A stretch of DNA of 64,000 bases. Origin: Polaribacter pectinis. GTDB lineage: Bacteria; Bacteroidota; Bacteroidia; Flavobacteriales; Flavobacteriaceae. A program made the translations under genes and the position numbers. Under the pieces are notes generated by a model that saw only the letters and a program-made list of their open reading frames with translations, did not search any database and was not told where the DNA came from. The stretch is from positions 2,263,501-2,327,500 of the forward strand of contig NZ_CP060695.1 of NCBI RefSeq assembly GCF_014352875.1, written 5' to 3'. Numbering within the stretch: position 1 is the stretch's first letter; the number at the start of each line of letters is the position of its first letter. This document shows, piece after piece, positions 53,199 to 62,306 of the stretch.

Positions 53199-55160
53199 TT
53201 ACTGTATATGATTTTCTTTAAAATATATTTCTAGTAAATCTAAAATAAATTGATGATGTCTTTTTGCTTTATTATCGTTCCAATTTTCTTCAGAATATAT
53301 AATGTCAGATTTCAAACTATCTAGATTGCCTTTATTTTTTTTATCTGTAAAAATACTTTTTTTCACTCCATATGCTCTATCACTATACTCAGAATTTATA
53401 CTCCTAGTAACTAAAACTAGGTTACCCATAGTATCTAACATTTCTACACATACTTTATCATTTTGATCTCTTGGATTTTGAGGGCCAATATGTTCAATAG
53501 AGTTTCGGGCTGTCATTTTATAATCTTTCCACTCTACTTCTTTACCTAAGCTATTTTTATAATACCAAAGAACAAATTCTATTTTATAAAACCAATAATG
53601 AGGAAATTTTGTACCTAATGCTGAAACATTGTAATTAATTTGAAAAATTGATACGGATGGTTTATTTTCTAAATAATTAGGAATTGAATTCCAAGTACGC
53701 TTTATTAAAGGAAGTCCCTTTGTTTCAGAACTAAGTAAAGTGTTATCCAATATTCTTAACCATTTATATGCTTTATTAAAATTTGGGTTTTCATTTTTCA
53801 CCCAATATAAAAAAGGTGTTAACCAATATTGAGTTGTGTTTTGTTGAGAATGATATAAAATACTTTGCAACAATTCAAAACCATGAAAACTTTCTTTTTT
53901 TAATCTTCTTAGGTAATAAGTCCAACCACCCTTTTTCTGGTTTCTTTTATCTATAAATTTTAAAAGATGTTCTTCTTTTTCTTTTGAAGTTTCAACCCAT
54001 TTTATAATGTATTTATCAAATGCACATTTAACTTCAAATAATTGTTTGAAAAAAAGCTTTACAGATTCTTTATCAATAAAATCTGATTTCAAAAAATAGT
54101 TATCAAATGTTTTTAAAAGTTCTTTTTCATTTATTATATCTATATCGTCTTGTTCTATATCGTATAAAAAAACACGTAGTGTGTGCAATAAAAGCTGCGG
54201 AAAAGTCAGTATACTCCTCACAGGTTCAAATTCGTCCTCATTAGTTTCTGGATGATTATCTATGTTGTTTTTAAAAGAAACACTTTCATCTTTATAACTT
54301 TCTGGAGTCTTTAATATTTCAATAAGATTAATACTTTTCTGTTTCTTTTCTTTTGCTCTAAACAAGTTTAATACATCAGTTAGCTTAAAACCATTGTTAT
54401 ATTGTGCAGCAATTTCTTTTGATGAATCTATTTCCTTGGCAATTGTTCTCTCTACATATTCATTCATTTTACTACAAACAGACCAAAGAGTAGCATATTG
54501 ATGCCATTCAGTAATATCTTTTATATGAGAGAGTAATCTTGCTTTAAGAATTTCATGTTGCTGAAGTTGTTCTCCTCTATTATTTAAGGTTTCAAACAAT
54601 TTATTTAAGTCTGTTTGATATGGAACTTCTGTAATCACCATTTTTAAATTGTCATAAATATACTTTGCAAATAATTCTTGGTCTTTATCCGTTTTTAAAT
54701 ATTCAGTAATTAATGATTCAATGATTTTTCTTGCTTTACTAATCTTAATTAAATCTGCAAAATCTGTTTCATTGCTATCTATATTACCATTTTTATTCTC
54801 TATATTCTTAAGATAATAAGTTACATTATCTCTTATAGAAAAATGCAAACGCAACTCTTCTCCTTTTTTTGTAAAGGAGCTTAATATATTTTTCAATTCA
54901 TTAGATAGTAACCAAAGCGTAGTAAAACGTTGTTGACCATCTACTAAATCAAAATTTCCATTTGGGTTTTTAACTACAATTATTCCTCCAATATAATATA
55001 ATTCTTTCTTCGTAGAATAAGCTGTAAATAAATCTTCAAAAAGAGTTTTAACTTGTTGTTCAGTCCAAACATATAAGCGCTGATATATTGGAATATTAAA
55101 ACCATACTCATTTTCTACTATTGTATGTATATCATATAATTTTGAATCTACACCAACCAT
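53199..55160 (-). CDS. GmrSD-like protein with DUF262 and DUF1524 (HNH) domains
   Basis: A 653-aa protein. DUF262 occupies the N-terminus with IYQRLYVW (25-32) and the DGQQR motif (74-78), an NTP-dependent DNA-cleavage module in GmrSD and SspE. The C-terminal DUF1524 HNH-type part has SIEHIGPQNP (E556, H557) and the MGNLVLV strand. Known relatives cut modified phage DNA. Its start overlaps the end of the next DUF262 gene by 13 bp, so the two are coupled. Confidence 0.88.
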   Translation of the reverse strand: MVGVDSKLYDIHTIVENEYGFNIPIYQRLYVWTEQQVKTLFEDLFTAYSTKKELYYIGGIIVVKNPNGNFDLVDGQQRFTTLWLLSNELKNILSSFTKKGEELRLHFSIRDNVTYYLKNIENKNGNIDSNETDFADLIKISKARKIIESLITEYLKTDKDQELFAKYIYDNLKMVITEVPYQTDLNKLFETLNNRGEQLQQHEILKARLLSHIKDITEWHQYATLWSVCSKMNEYVERTIAKEIDSSKEIAAQYNNGFKLTDVLNLFRAKEKKQKSINLIEILKTPESYKDESVSFKNNIDNHPETNEDEFEPVRSILTFPQLLLHTLRVFLYDIEQDDIDIINEKELLKTFDNYFLKSDFIDKESVKLFFKQLFEVKCAFDKYIIKWVETSKEKEEHLLKFIDKRNQKKGGWTYYLRRLKKESFHGFELLQSILYHSQQNTTQYWLTPFLYWVKNENPNFNKAYKWLRILDNTLLSSETKGLPLIKRTWNSIPNYLENKPSVSIFQINYNVSALGTKFPHYWFYKIEFVLWYYKNSLGKEVEWKDYKMTARNSIEHIGPQNPRDQNDKVCVEMLDTMGNLVLVTRSINSEYSDRAYGVKKSIFTDKKNKGNLDSLKSDIIYSEENWNDNKAKRHHQFILDLLEIYFKENHIQ

Positions 55161-56578
55161 ATTTTTCTGTTTTCAAACTTATTTTTTTCTTTTTTATAAC
55201 TTTTACAAACTCGTTCTATATACCTCTCTATAACATTATTTCTATACTCACCTTTATCATTTATATATTTTTGTTTGTTAGTATAGATTTTAGAAATGTT
55301 TTCCTGTGATTTTATAAAGTTGAAAATTTCTGAAGGCAAATATGCTCCCTGTATTACATCTAACAAATTATTTTTTGCATTTTTTAGACTATTTTTAACA
55401 ACTTCTGAGCGTACATAATATTTTTCTACTCGAATACTGCCGATATAAAAATCAAAATGCTGTAAAGCTTTCACTATATATTCTACACCAAAATTATCAA
55501 AATACATAACTAAACATAACTGAATATACTCCTTAAGATAATTAGACATATCATTATTATAAATATCATCATACATCTTCCTAACGCTATTTAAATCGCT
55601 GTTTTCAGGATGTTTATCAAAAAAAATAAACTTGTAAATACTGTGATATTTCTGAGTAAATAAAAAGAAATTATGCCCTTCAAATAAAGGTTGCCTTATT
55701 GAAAATGGAAAATGATTTGTGTCAACAATTCTTTCTCTAGACAACATAACTAAGCTATTGTCTTCTTGATATTCTAAAGAATGAAAACGCATATTATTTT
55801 GATTTGCAAACAACCTGTAATTTTGTTCACCTTTCTTTATTTTATGGGTTTGCTTTTGAAACTCTCTAAGAACATTATCTTTATTTTTATATGGGAAACT
55901 GCGCTGCCCTTTCCATTGTCTAGATTTAAATAAAATATCTTTAAATAAATACTCTAGATTTAATTCTAATTTATCATTTTTTCTAGCAAAAAAAGTAATG
56001 GCTTCCCAGTCTTTCGCCATTTTTTCCTGATTACTTTCTTGCACTGCTCTTAGATGGTAGGCTTTTAAATAATCATCTACACCTAAAGTGACTCCTCTAT
56101 TATTCTGCGAATCAAAAAAGGTAAAAGCATTATCTTCATTATCACTTACTATTATTGTAAATTGAAGTTTATTTAATATATCATACTCTTTTAAAATAGC
56201 AAGTTCTTGTTTTCTCTGTAATAAATACGAATAGTTTTTTACTATATTGTGGGCAGAAGTATATTGATTATGACTTAAATTTTGTTCTTTTAATATATTG
56301 TTATGTATGCAATGATATACTAGAGCTAAAGAACTTAATCGCTGCTGACCATCTATTATTTCAAACTTATCTTTTTCTTTGTTTAAATAAAAAAGTAAAG
56401 TTCCCATGTAATAACTAATGTTTTTTGAATTTTTATTTCCAAGAAACTCTTGCCAATCATTTATTAAATCTTCAATTTTATCCGTATTCCAAGTATATGC
56501 TCTTTGATAATCTGGAACAACCAGATTTGGAAACTCTTTAAAAATATCTAAATAATTAAGTGTTTTTACTTTTATCAA
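55148..56578 (-). CDS. DUF262 protein without HNH domain, partner of the GmrSD-like protein
   Basis: A 476-aa protein with VPDYQRAYTW (22-30) and IIDGQQRLSSLALV (DGQQR 76-80), the DUF262 active motif. The C-terminal half is helical and ends basic, without the HNH residues of DUF1524. It lies upstream of the full-length DUF262/DUF1524 protein and overlaps it. Two unlike DUF262 proteins in tandem suggest a heteromeric nuclease, in which one subunit supplies only the nucleotide-binding half (inference). Confidence 0.85.
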   Translation of the reverse strand: MIKVKTLNYLDIFKEFPNLVVPDYQRAYTWNTDKIEDLINDWQEFLGNKNSKNISYYMGTLLFYLNKEKDKFEIIDGQQRLSSLALVYHCIHNNILKEQNLSHNQYTSAHNIVKNYSYLLQRKQELAILKEYDILNKLQFTIIVSDNEDNAFTFFDSQNNRGVTLGVDDYLKAYHLRAVQESNQEKMAKDWEAITFFARKNDKLELNLEYLFKDILFKSRQWKGQRSFPYKNKDNVLREFQKQTHKIKKGEQNYRLFANQNNMRFHSLEYQEDNSLVMLSRERIVDTNHFPFSIRQPLFEGHNFFLFTQKYHSIYKFIFFDKHPENSDLNSVRKMYDDIYNNDMSNYLKEYIQLCLVMYFDNFGVEYIVKALQHFDFYIGSIRVEKYYVRSEVVKNSLKNAKNNLLDVIQGAYLPSEIFNFIKSQENISKIYTNKQKYINDKGEYRNNVIERYIERVCKSYKKEKNKFENRKIWLV

Positions 56579-56636
56579 ACTTTATCTAAATTTATTAAGT
56601 TTTATTATTCAACCTCTACATTTTTATTCAATAATT

Positions 56637-56939
56637 TTAACCACCAAAAACGCTATCATAATTCATAGAATCCTCATCAAAACCCTCGTCGTGACGATCT
56701 GGAAACATACGGTCTAATTCTCCCTCTGCATCATAAAAATCGTTATCTCTTTTAAATGCTTTTAATTTTTTATTTAATTTATCTAAAGCCATTAAATCTG
56801 AATCTTCATATGCTTCTCTGTGGGCATTCTGTATTTCCTCTTCTAAATCATAAACCAACTGTTCTTGATTTTTTCCATATTCAAAAGTCTCTTCTAATTC
56901 TAAAAATTTTGCTTTTAACTCTTTAACTATATTCATCAT
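56637..56939 (-). CDS. 100-aa acidic protein heading the DUF262 operon
   Basis: Strongly acidic and helical (VYDLEEEIQNAHREAYEDSD) with an unstructured acidic end RHDEGFDEDSMNYDSVFGG. No family recognised. The composition recalls DNA-mimic or antitoxin-like inhibitors, but that is a guess. It is the first gene behind operator 3 and precedes the DUF262 pair by 58 bp. Confidence 0.6.
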   Translation of the reverse strand: MMNIVKELKAKFLELEETFEYGKNQEQLVYDLEEEIQNAHREAYEDSDLMALDKLNKKLKAFKRDNDFYDAEGELDRMFPDRHDEGFDEDSMNYDSVFGG

Positions 56940-56980
56940 TTTTAATTTATCTTTTCTGTTTTACAAAACTATTTTTTATC

Positions 56981-56999
56981 TACGTCAAATTATGACGAA
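56981..56999. promoter_or_regulatory. Defence operator 3 and promoter of the DUF262 operon
   Basis: TACGTCAAATTATGACGAA, core CGTCA-N5-TGACG. On the minus strand it is 16 nt from the core edge to TTTGTA (56967) and 28 nt to the ATG at 56939, the same geometry as operators 1 and 2. The minus-7 box reads TAGTTTTG. Confidence 0.8.
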
Positions 57000-57066
57000 C
57001 TAAATTAAATTCTAATACTATTAAGACAGAAGCCAACCGCAAACCTTAAGATAATATAAAGTAGAT

Positions 57067-58005
57067 TTAATTTACTAGCTGTTTATCATAAAATGAATAA
57101 TCCTCTTTACTCTTCAATTGAACAATTTTATCAATCTTAACATTACTATTTTTTTTTATATCGCACATTTCAACCAAACCCTCAATCCCTTTTTCTAAAA
57201 GCAATCTATTTCCAGAAAATTGCTCTTCTGTTTCGAACGATTTGTTTCCTGGATAATTTATAACTCCTAAAACTCTATCTAATTCTGAAAAAGATTTTAA
57301 AGTATATTTTGAACCCCCTGCAATACTGCTTTGAATTAAAATAATCCCTTTAGATAAACCTGCTTGAATTCTACTTGCTTTACTTCCAGAAAACTGATCT
57401 TCTGCTTTATTTGGTGGGTTTTCAGAAATTAGTAATCCATTATTTCTTAATACTTTATCTGCTAGTTCTTTTGTGATTTTTGAAGATGTTCTATGGTAAT
57501 TTAATCCACCAGATATAACCCCGGTTACATTTTTAAAAACTGAATCATTTTGTTCGATTGCATTTCTATCTATTCCATCAACCAATCCATTACAAATAGA
57601 CCATTTTTGTGAAAAATAGTTTCCTACCTTATTTGCAATTGCATTGCCTAAATCATCTGATTTCCTAGAACCAATTACAGCAACACAATTACTTAAGTTA
57701 GTTATATTGCCTTTTAAATATAAGATTGCTGGAGGGTTTTTAATTTCCTTTAATAAACAAGGATAAGAATCGCAAAGTAAAGAGACTAGTTCTATATTAC
57801 CTTCAATACAATCTTCAATGATTTTTTCTGCTATTGGAAAATTTTCTATAATACCTTCTTTAGTAACTTTACCCCCAAGCATATTACCCAATAAATCTAT
57901 ATCATTTATATATAATTTTATTTCATTTAAGCGTTTTTTTATAAATGCATCTCCAACTCCTTTAATAAGAGATATTGCCAGAATATGTTTAATTTTAATG
58001 TTCAT
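57067..58005 (-). CDS. DprA-like (SLOG superfamily) protein of a defence operon
   Basis: A 312-aa protein with the DprA Rossmann core: ILYLKGN, AVIGSRKSDDLG near 95, CNGLVDGIDRNAIE near 121 and LLISENPP. DprA loads RecA in competence, but shorter relatives without the C-terminal domain occur in nucleotide-sensing defence loci (SLOG superfamily). The second glycine-rich element here is SGGLNYHR. Its start overlaps the HAD/PRTase gene by 11 bp, so the products probably work as a pair rather than in transformation. Confidence 0.82.
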   Translation of the reverse strand: MNIKIKHILAISLIKGVGDAFIKKRLNEIKLYINDIDLLGNMLGGKVTKEGIIENFPIAEKIIEDCIEGNIELVSLLCDSYPCLLKEIKNPPAILYLKGNITNLSNCVAVIGSRKSDDLGNAIANKVGNYFSQKWSICNGLVDGIDRNAIEQNDSVFKNVTGVISGGLNYHRTSSKITKELADKVLRNNGLLISENPPNKAEDQFSGSKASRIQAGLSKGIILIQSSIAGGSKYTLKSFSELDRVLGVINYPGNKSFETEEQFSGNRLLLEKGIEGLVEMCDIKKNSNVKIDKIVQLKSKEDYSFYDKQLVN

Positions 58006-59278
58006 TTACTATGTTTATAATATGACCACATCCAGTACCTCCAAACCTTGGGGATAAACAAGAGTAAAATTTATTACCTCGTTGACGATTTATTTTTATT
58101 TGCATCTTTCTACCACAATTTGGACAGTCTTTATTGCTTAAAGGTAAAATTAAATAAAATAAAGCAACAAAAAGAATGTTTTTCGCCCCTCTATTTCTTA
58201 ATTGAGTTGCTATTTCGTAAGCTGTTGCTGAAGAAGTAAACTGATCATCTATAATGATAATGCTTTTGCCATTTAAATCGAATGCGTTATTGGTTGAAAG
58301 ATATTGAGCAATAAATTGTCTTCGAGAATTATAATTGGGATGATTCCTTAAATTCCCTTCTACATTTAGATCCCATTCAAAAAGTTTCACTTTTGAAATA
58401 TTGCTTTCGACTAAATCAAATATCTGTTTCATTTTATTTGGAGGAGTCGTTGTCTTTTTGTCAGAAACAAACGAAAGATAATCCCATCTGAATTTACTTT
58501 GAGACTCTACTTTTTTTAAATAATTTGAAACTGACAATGCTAGTTTTTCCAAAAAATCTAAAGTTCTATTTGGATTATCGATTTGAAAATATTTATCTGC
58601 TCTAGCATATTTATCGCACTCACCATCTTCTTGTCTAGCTAAACATCGAAAAGCAGTAAAACCATTAGAATGTCTCTGAAATTTAAATTTAACTGCGTTA
58701 AATGACTCTACTCCTTTAAAAATTGCTTCTAAGGCTAACAAATTTTTTAATGGATTATCGATTATATTATTAACTTCTTTAAAATCTTTTGCGTAATACG
58801 TTGGACCTTCTTTCATGGGTTTCCAATCATCTCCTATACCATCTCTTACTTCTTTAACATAGGTTTTATAGAATTTTGCAAGTACTGTTCTAATATTAAG
58901 CAATCTTCCTAAAGCTACATCTAACCAGCTATCACCCACAAATATGAAATTATCTTTATTTTGATATGCCGTATTCAATTCTGGAATTGATTGAATAAAA
59001 TCTCTTGTTTTTTTATCATTTGGTTTATCCGCTAAACTTAAAAAAGGCAGATTGAAAATCTGTTCTGAAATTGGCTTGACATATCTTGGGTGGCTATCTG
59101 AAATAATATAAAGTTTATTTCCTTTTAAAATTTGATTTTTTATAAAATCAAGAGCATCTGGAAATACATATTTTCTTATTAAAGAGATATCAGTAGCATC
59201 TAAACCATCCTTCATTTTTTTAAAATAAGGATGTGTTGTATTTGTTAACGTGCCGTCTAAATCTAAAAATATAATCAT
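57995..59278 (-). CDS. HAD phosphatase - phosphoribosyltransferase - zinc ribbon fusion
   Basis: A 427-aa three-part enzyme. The HAD domain is at 1-150 (MIIFLDLDGTLTN with D6/D8, later FVGDSWLDVALG). A PRTase follows, with the PRPP loop IIIIDDQFTSSATAYEIA near 338-356. The end is a topoisomerase-like zinc ribbon (CPNCGRKM, then FYSCLSP and GTGCGH). The start at 59278 opens directly into the HAD motif; an upstream TTG adds nine residues. HAD+PRTase+SLOG sets are predicted nucleotide-signal systems (established as a genomic theme). It follows hsdR by 43 bp, so it is likely accessory to that locus. Confidence 0.83.
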   Translation of the reverse strand: MIIFLDLDGTLTNTTHPYFKKMKDGLDATDISLIRKYVFPDALDFIKNQILKGNKLYIISDSHPRYVKPISEQIFNLPFLSLADKPNDKKTRDFIQSIPELNTAYQNKDNFIFVGDSWLDVALGRLLNIRTVLAKFYKTYVKEVRDGIGDDWKPMKEGPTYYAKDFKEVNNIIDNPLKNLLALEAIFKGVESFNAVKFKFQRHSNGFTAFRCLARQEDGECDKYARADKYFQIDNPNRTLDFLEKLALSVSNYLKKVESQSKFRWDYLSFVSDKKTTTPPNKMKQIFDLVESNISKVKLFEWDLNVEGNLRNHPNYNSRRQFIAQYLSTNNAFDLNGKSIIIIDDQFTSSATAYEIATQLRNRGAKNILFVALFYLILPLSNKDCPNCGRKMQIKINRQRGNKFYSCLSPRFGGTGCGHIINIVNEH

Positions 59279-59321
59279 AGCAAATTTTATTTTTAATTCA
59301 TTCAATAACTAATTTGAATTC

Positions 59322-62303
59322 TTACTTCCTCAACCCTCTAACCTCACGATTATAAATCTCTTGAAATAACAAGTTCTTAAATAAAACATTAGCTTTATCA
59401 TCTGTCATTTTGTTGTAGAAATCTAACTTTGTATTTATAAAGTTTAAGAACTCACCATCAACCTCTTCTTCAAATTTATCTTTGATATCATTTTTAGAAT
59501 TTTGCTTGTTGAAATAAGACATTAATTCCTGATTCTCATATAAGTTTTTCTTCACTTTATTAAAATCTACTTTATCTTCTTCTGTAAGCTCCAAACCAAA
59601 GGTGTCATTCAATACTTTTATAATATTGGACAAGTAATCTACATCTTCATCTATATTTCCTCCTGGTCCTTCTGGCGTCATTCCATAATCTTCTCCGTCT
59701 TCAGAAACTAAAGACAAATCGTTTTGAAACTTAAATTGAATCTTATAACTATCTAACTCCACATCATTTACAACATCTAAAGGTAAACCACTTTGTATAT
59801 AGGGTAGCTTTTTAAGTAAAGCCGTGAGAAAAACGTATTTCTTTTCTAACTCTACATCTGTAAACGTAATAATCTGACTTAAAAAACGATAAATTTTTAT
59901 AAACGATTTTGCTGCTGCTTTAAAACCTAATTGGTCTTCCTCTTCTAATTCATCTGCAAAACGAGTTGAAATTGAACCTAAAATGGGCTGAATCAATTCA
60001 AAATTATCGCCTTGCCTAAAAAATATTTCTGCAAAAGCATTTACTTCAGTTTCGTAAAAAACTTTGTAATCTTCTACTTGGTTTAAAACATCGTACAAAC
60101 TATTAGGATCCGTTTCACTTTCTTCTTCCATATAGTTTTTACCATAGAAATGCTGAAAGTCTTTTTGCACCAATTCTGGGTCATTGACAAAATCTAAAAC
60201 CATTGTTGCATCTTTCCCTTTTCTGTTTCTATTTAATCGAGAAAGTGTTTGTACTGTATTTGCGCCACCTAATTTTTTATCTACAAACATAGTTTGTAAC
60301 AAAGGTTCGTCAAAACCTGTTTGAAATTTATTGGCAACAATTAAAATTCTGAATTTTGGTAATTTTAAAGCTTCTGGAATGCTAATTTTACCTTCCAGAT
60401 TATTCATATTGCTTTCTGTGTATTCTCCACCAGTTTCATCATCTTTTACAGTTCCAGAAAAAGCAACCAACGCATTATAAGGCAAATTTAATTCTTGCAT
60501 AATTTCATCGAACTTACGTTTGAATCTTACTGCGTGCAATCTCGATTTTGTAACCAACATTGCTCTTGCTTGTCCCTGAATTTCGTTCTGTGTTTTACTT
60601 ACAAAATGCTCTAAAATAATTCGTGCTTTTTTATCGATTGCGTGGTCTTGTAAATCTACATAATTGCCTAAAACACGAACTGTTTTTTTCTTTTCGTATT
60701 CTTTATCATCAATTTCTGAATGTTTTATCAACTTATAATAACGTTTAAAAGACATATAGTTTTTCAATACATCTTTTATAAAGCCTTCTTTTATGGCTTC
60801 TTCCATGGTATAATCATCAAAAGCAGATAATTGACCATTTATTTTTGTACCAAATAACTCTAACGTTTTTGGTTTTGGAGTTGCTGTAAACGCAAATTGA
60901 GAAATATTTTCTTGCTTTCCTTTTTTAGCGATTTCTTCAGCAATAATTTCATCTGCTGTTTTAATGTTTGCTTCAGCTTCTGCAGATTGCTCTAAACTTA
61001 ATGCTTTTCGCATTTGTCTTGATGTTTCTCCAGATTGAGAACTATGTGCTTCATCAATTAAAACAGCATAATTTCTATCTGTAAATCTGCCTACAACATC
61101 AGAAATTATTGGGAATTTTTGAATAGTAGTAATAATAATTCGCTTCTTGTCTTCAATTGCCTTTTTTAGGTCTTGTGCTGTAGTTTTTTCATCTAAATAG
61201 GCAACAACGCCTGGTGTATTGTCTAACTGACGAATATTATCTTGAATCTGTTTATTTAAAACTCGCCTATCTGTAACTACAATTACAGAATCGAATAATG
61301 CTTTGCTATCTGTATACTTTTGGTAAAAATTAGCCAATCTGTATGCCAACCAAGTAATGGTATTTGATTTTCCTGAACCTGCAGAATGTTGAACTAAATA
61401 ATTTTTACCTGTACCATCTTCTTTTAAGGCTTCTAAAATTCTGTTTACAGCTCTTCTTTGATGAAAACGAGGGAACAATAATTTGGTAGATTTCTTTTCT
61501 TCTAACTTTTTTGTTGATGGATTATATACCTTTTCTTTATCTACTTGTACACTTATGAAGTTTTGTACCAAACTTAATAAAGAGTCTTCACGTAACACAT
61601 CTTCCCAAAGATAGGAAACTGCAAAACCATTAGGATTTTCATTAACCAAACCTTTATTAAAAGGTAAAAAGAAAGTAGATTTTCCTTTTAACTGAGTAGT
61701 CATAAAAACCTTTTCTGTACCTACAGCAAAATGCACCAAACAACGTTTAAATTCTAAAAAAGGCTCTCCTTTTGGATCACGATCTTGCATATATTGCTTA
61801 ATCGCATTGTGATGATTTTGTCTTGTTAATGCGTTCTTCAATTCTAAAGTAACTACAGGAATTCCGTTTATAAACAACACAATATCTATCTCGTTTTTAT
61901 TGCGATTAGAATACTGAAATTGGCGCACTAAACTTAAACGATTTTTAGCATACGCTTCTTCGTGTTCTGGTGTTTTATTGTGTGCAGGTTTAAAATAAGC
62001 CAATGTTAATTTCTGACCTCTATCTTTTACACCATTTCTTAAAACGTCTAATGTTTTGTTTTTAGTGATGTTTTTAGCAATTGTTTCTACAATTTTGGCA
62101 TCAGTTAAAGCACCATATTGTTTTTCTAATGCTTGGTATTGTTTAGGTTGTGTATCTTTTACAAAGGCAATAATTTCTGATGGAATTACACACAAATCTT
62201 TATCATACAAAGTAGGAGAAACACTTATATACTCATTAACTCTATTTGTTAAGTAGTTTTCTATATGCTCTTCAAAATGAATCTCTTTAGTTCCTGATGC
62301 CAT
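59322..62303 (-). CDS. hsdR: Type I restriction endonuclease subunit HsdR
   Basis: A 993-aa restriction and translocation subunit. The N-terminal PD-(D/E)XK nuclease is NEIDIVLFINGIPVVTLELK (about 137-156). The SF2 motor has Walker A SAGSGKS (306-312), the DEAH box in VLIDEAHSSQSG near 416, and the late motif QTLSRLNRNRKGKD. The length is normal and no lesion is seen. It lies 3 bp after rmuC and before the HAD/PRTase gene. Its hsdM and hsdS are not adjacent within the window; the hsdM at 1-1125 belongs to another element. Confidence 0.95.
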   Translation of the reverse strand: MASGTKEIHFEEHIENYLTNRVNEYISVSPTLYDKDLCVIPSEIIAFVKDTQPKQYQALEKQYGALTDAKIVETIAKNITKNKTLDVLRNGVKDRGQKLTLAYFKPAHNKTPEHEEAYAKNRLSLVRQFQYSNRNKNEIDIVLFINGIPVVTLELKNALTRQNHHNAIKQYMQDRDPKGEPFLEFKRCLVHFAVGTEKVFMTTQLKGKSTFFLPFNKGLVNENPNGFAVSYLWEDVLREDSLLSLVQNFISVQVDKEKVYNPSTKKLEEKKSTKLLFPRFHQRRAVNRILEALKEDGTGKNYLVQHSAGSGKSNTITWLAYRLANFYQKYTDSKALFDSVIVVTDRRVLNKQIQDNIRQLDNTPGVVAYLDEKTTAQDLKKAIEDKKRIIITTIQKFPIISDVVGRFTDRNYAVLIDEAHSSQSGETSRQMRKALSLEQSAEAEANIKTADEIIAEEIAKKGKQENISQFAFTATPKPKTLELFGTKINGQLSAFDDYTMEEAIKEGFIKDVLKNYMSFKRYYKLIKHSEIDDKEYEKKKTVRVLGNYVDLQDHAIDKKARIILEHFVSKTQNEIQGQARAMLVTKSRLHAVRFKRKFDEIMQELNLPYNALVAFSGTVKDDETGGEYTESNMNNLEGKISIPEALKLPKFRILIVANKFQTGFDEPLLQTMFVDKKLGGANTVQTLSRLNRNRKGKDATMVLDFVNDPELVQKDFQHFYGKNYMEEESETDPNSLYDVLNQVEDYKVFYETEVNAFAEIFFRQGDNFELIQPILGSISTRFADELEEEDQLGFKAAAKSFIKIYRFLSQIITFTDVELEKKYVFLTALLKKLPYIQSGLPLDVVNDVELDSYKIQFKFQNDLSLVSEDGEDYGMTPEGPGGNIDEDVDYLSNIIKVLNDTFGLELTEEDKVDFNKVKKNLYENQELMSYFNKQNSKNDIKDKFEEEVDGEFLNFINTKLDFYNKMTDDKANVLFKNLLFQEIYNREVRGLRK

Positions 62304-62306
62304 AAA

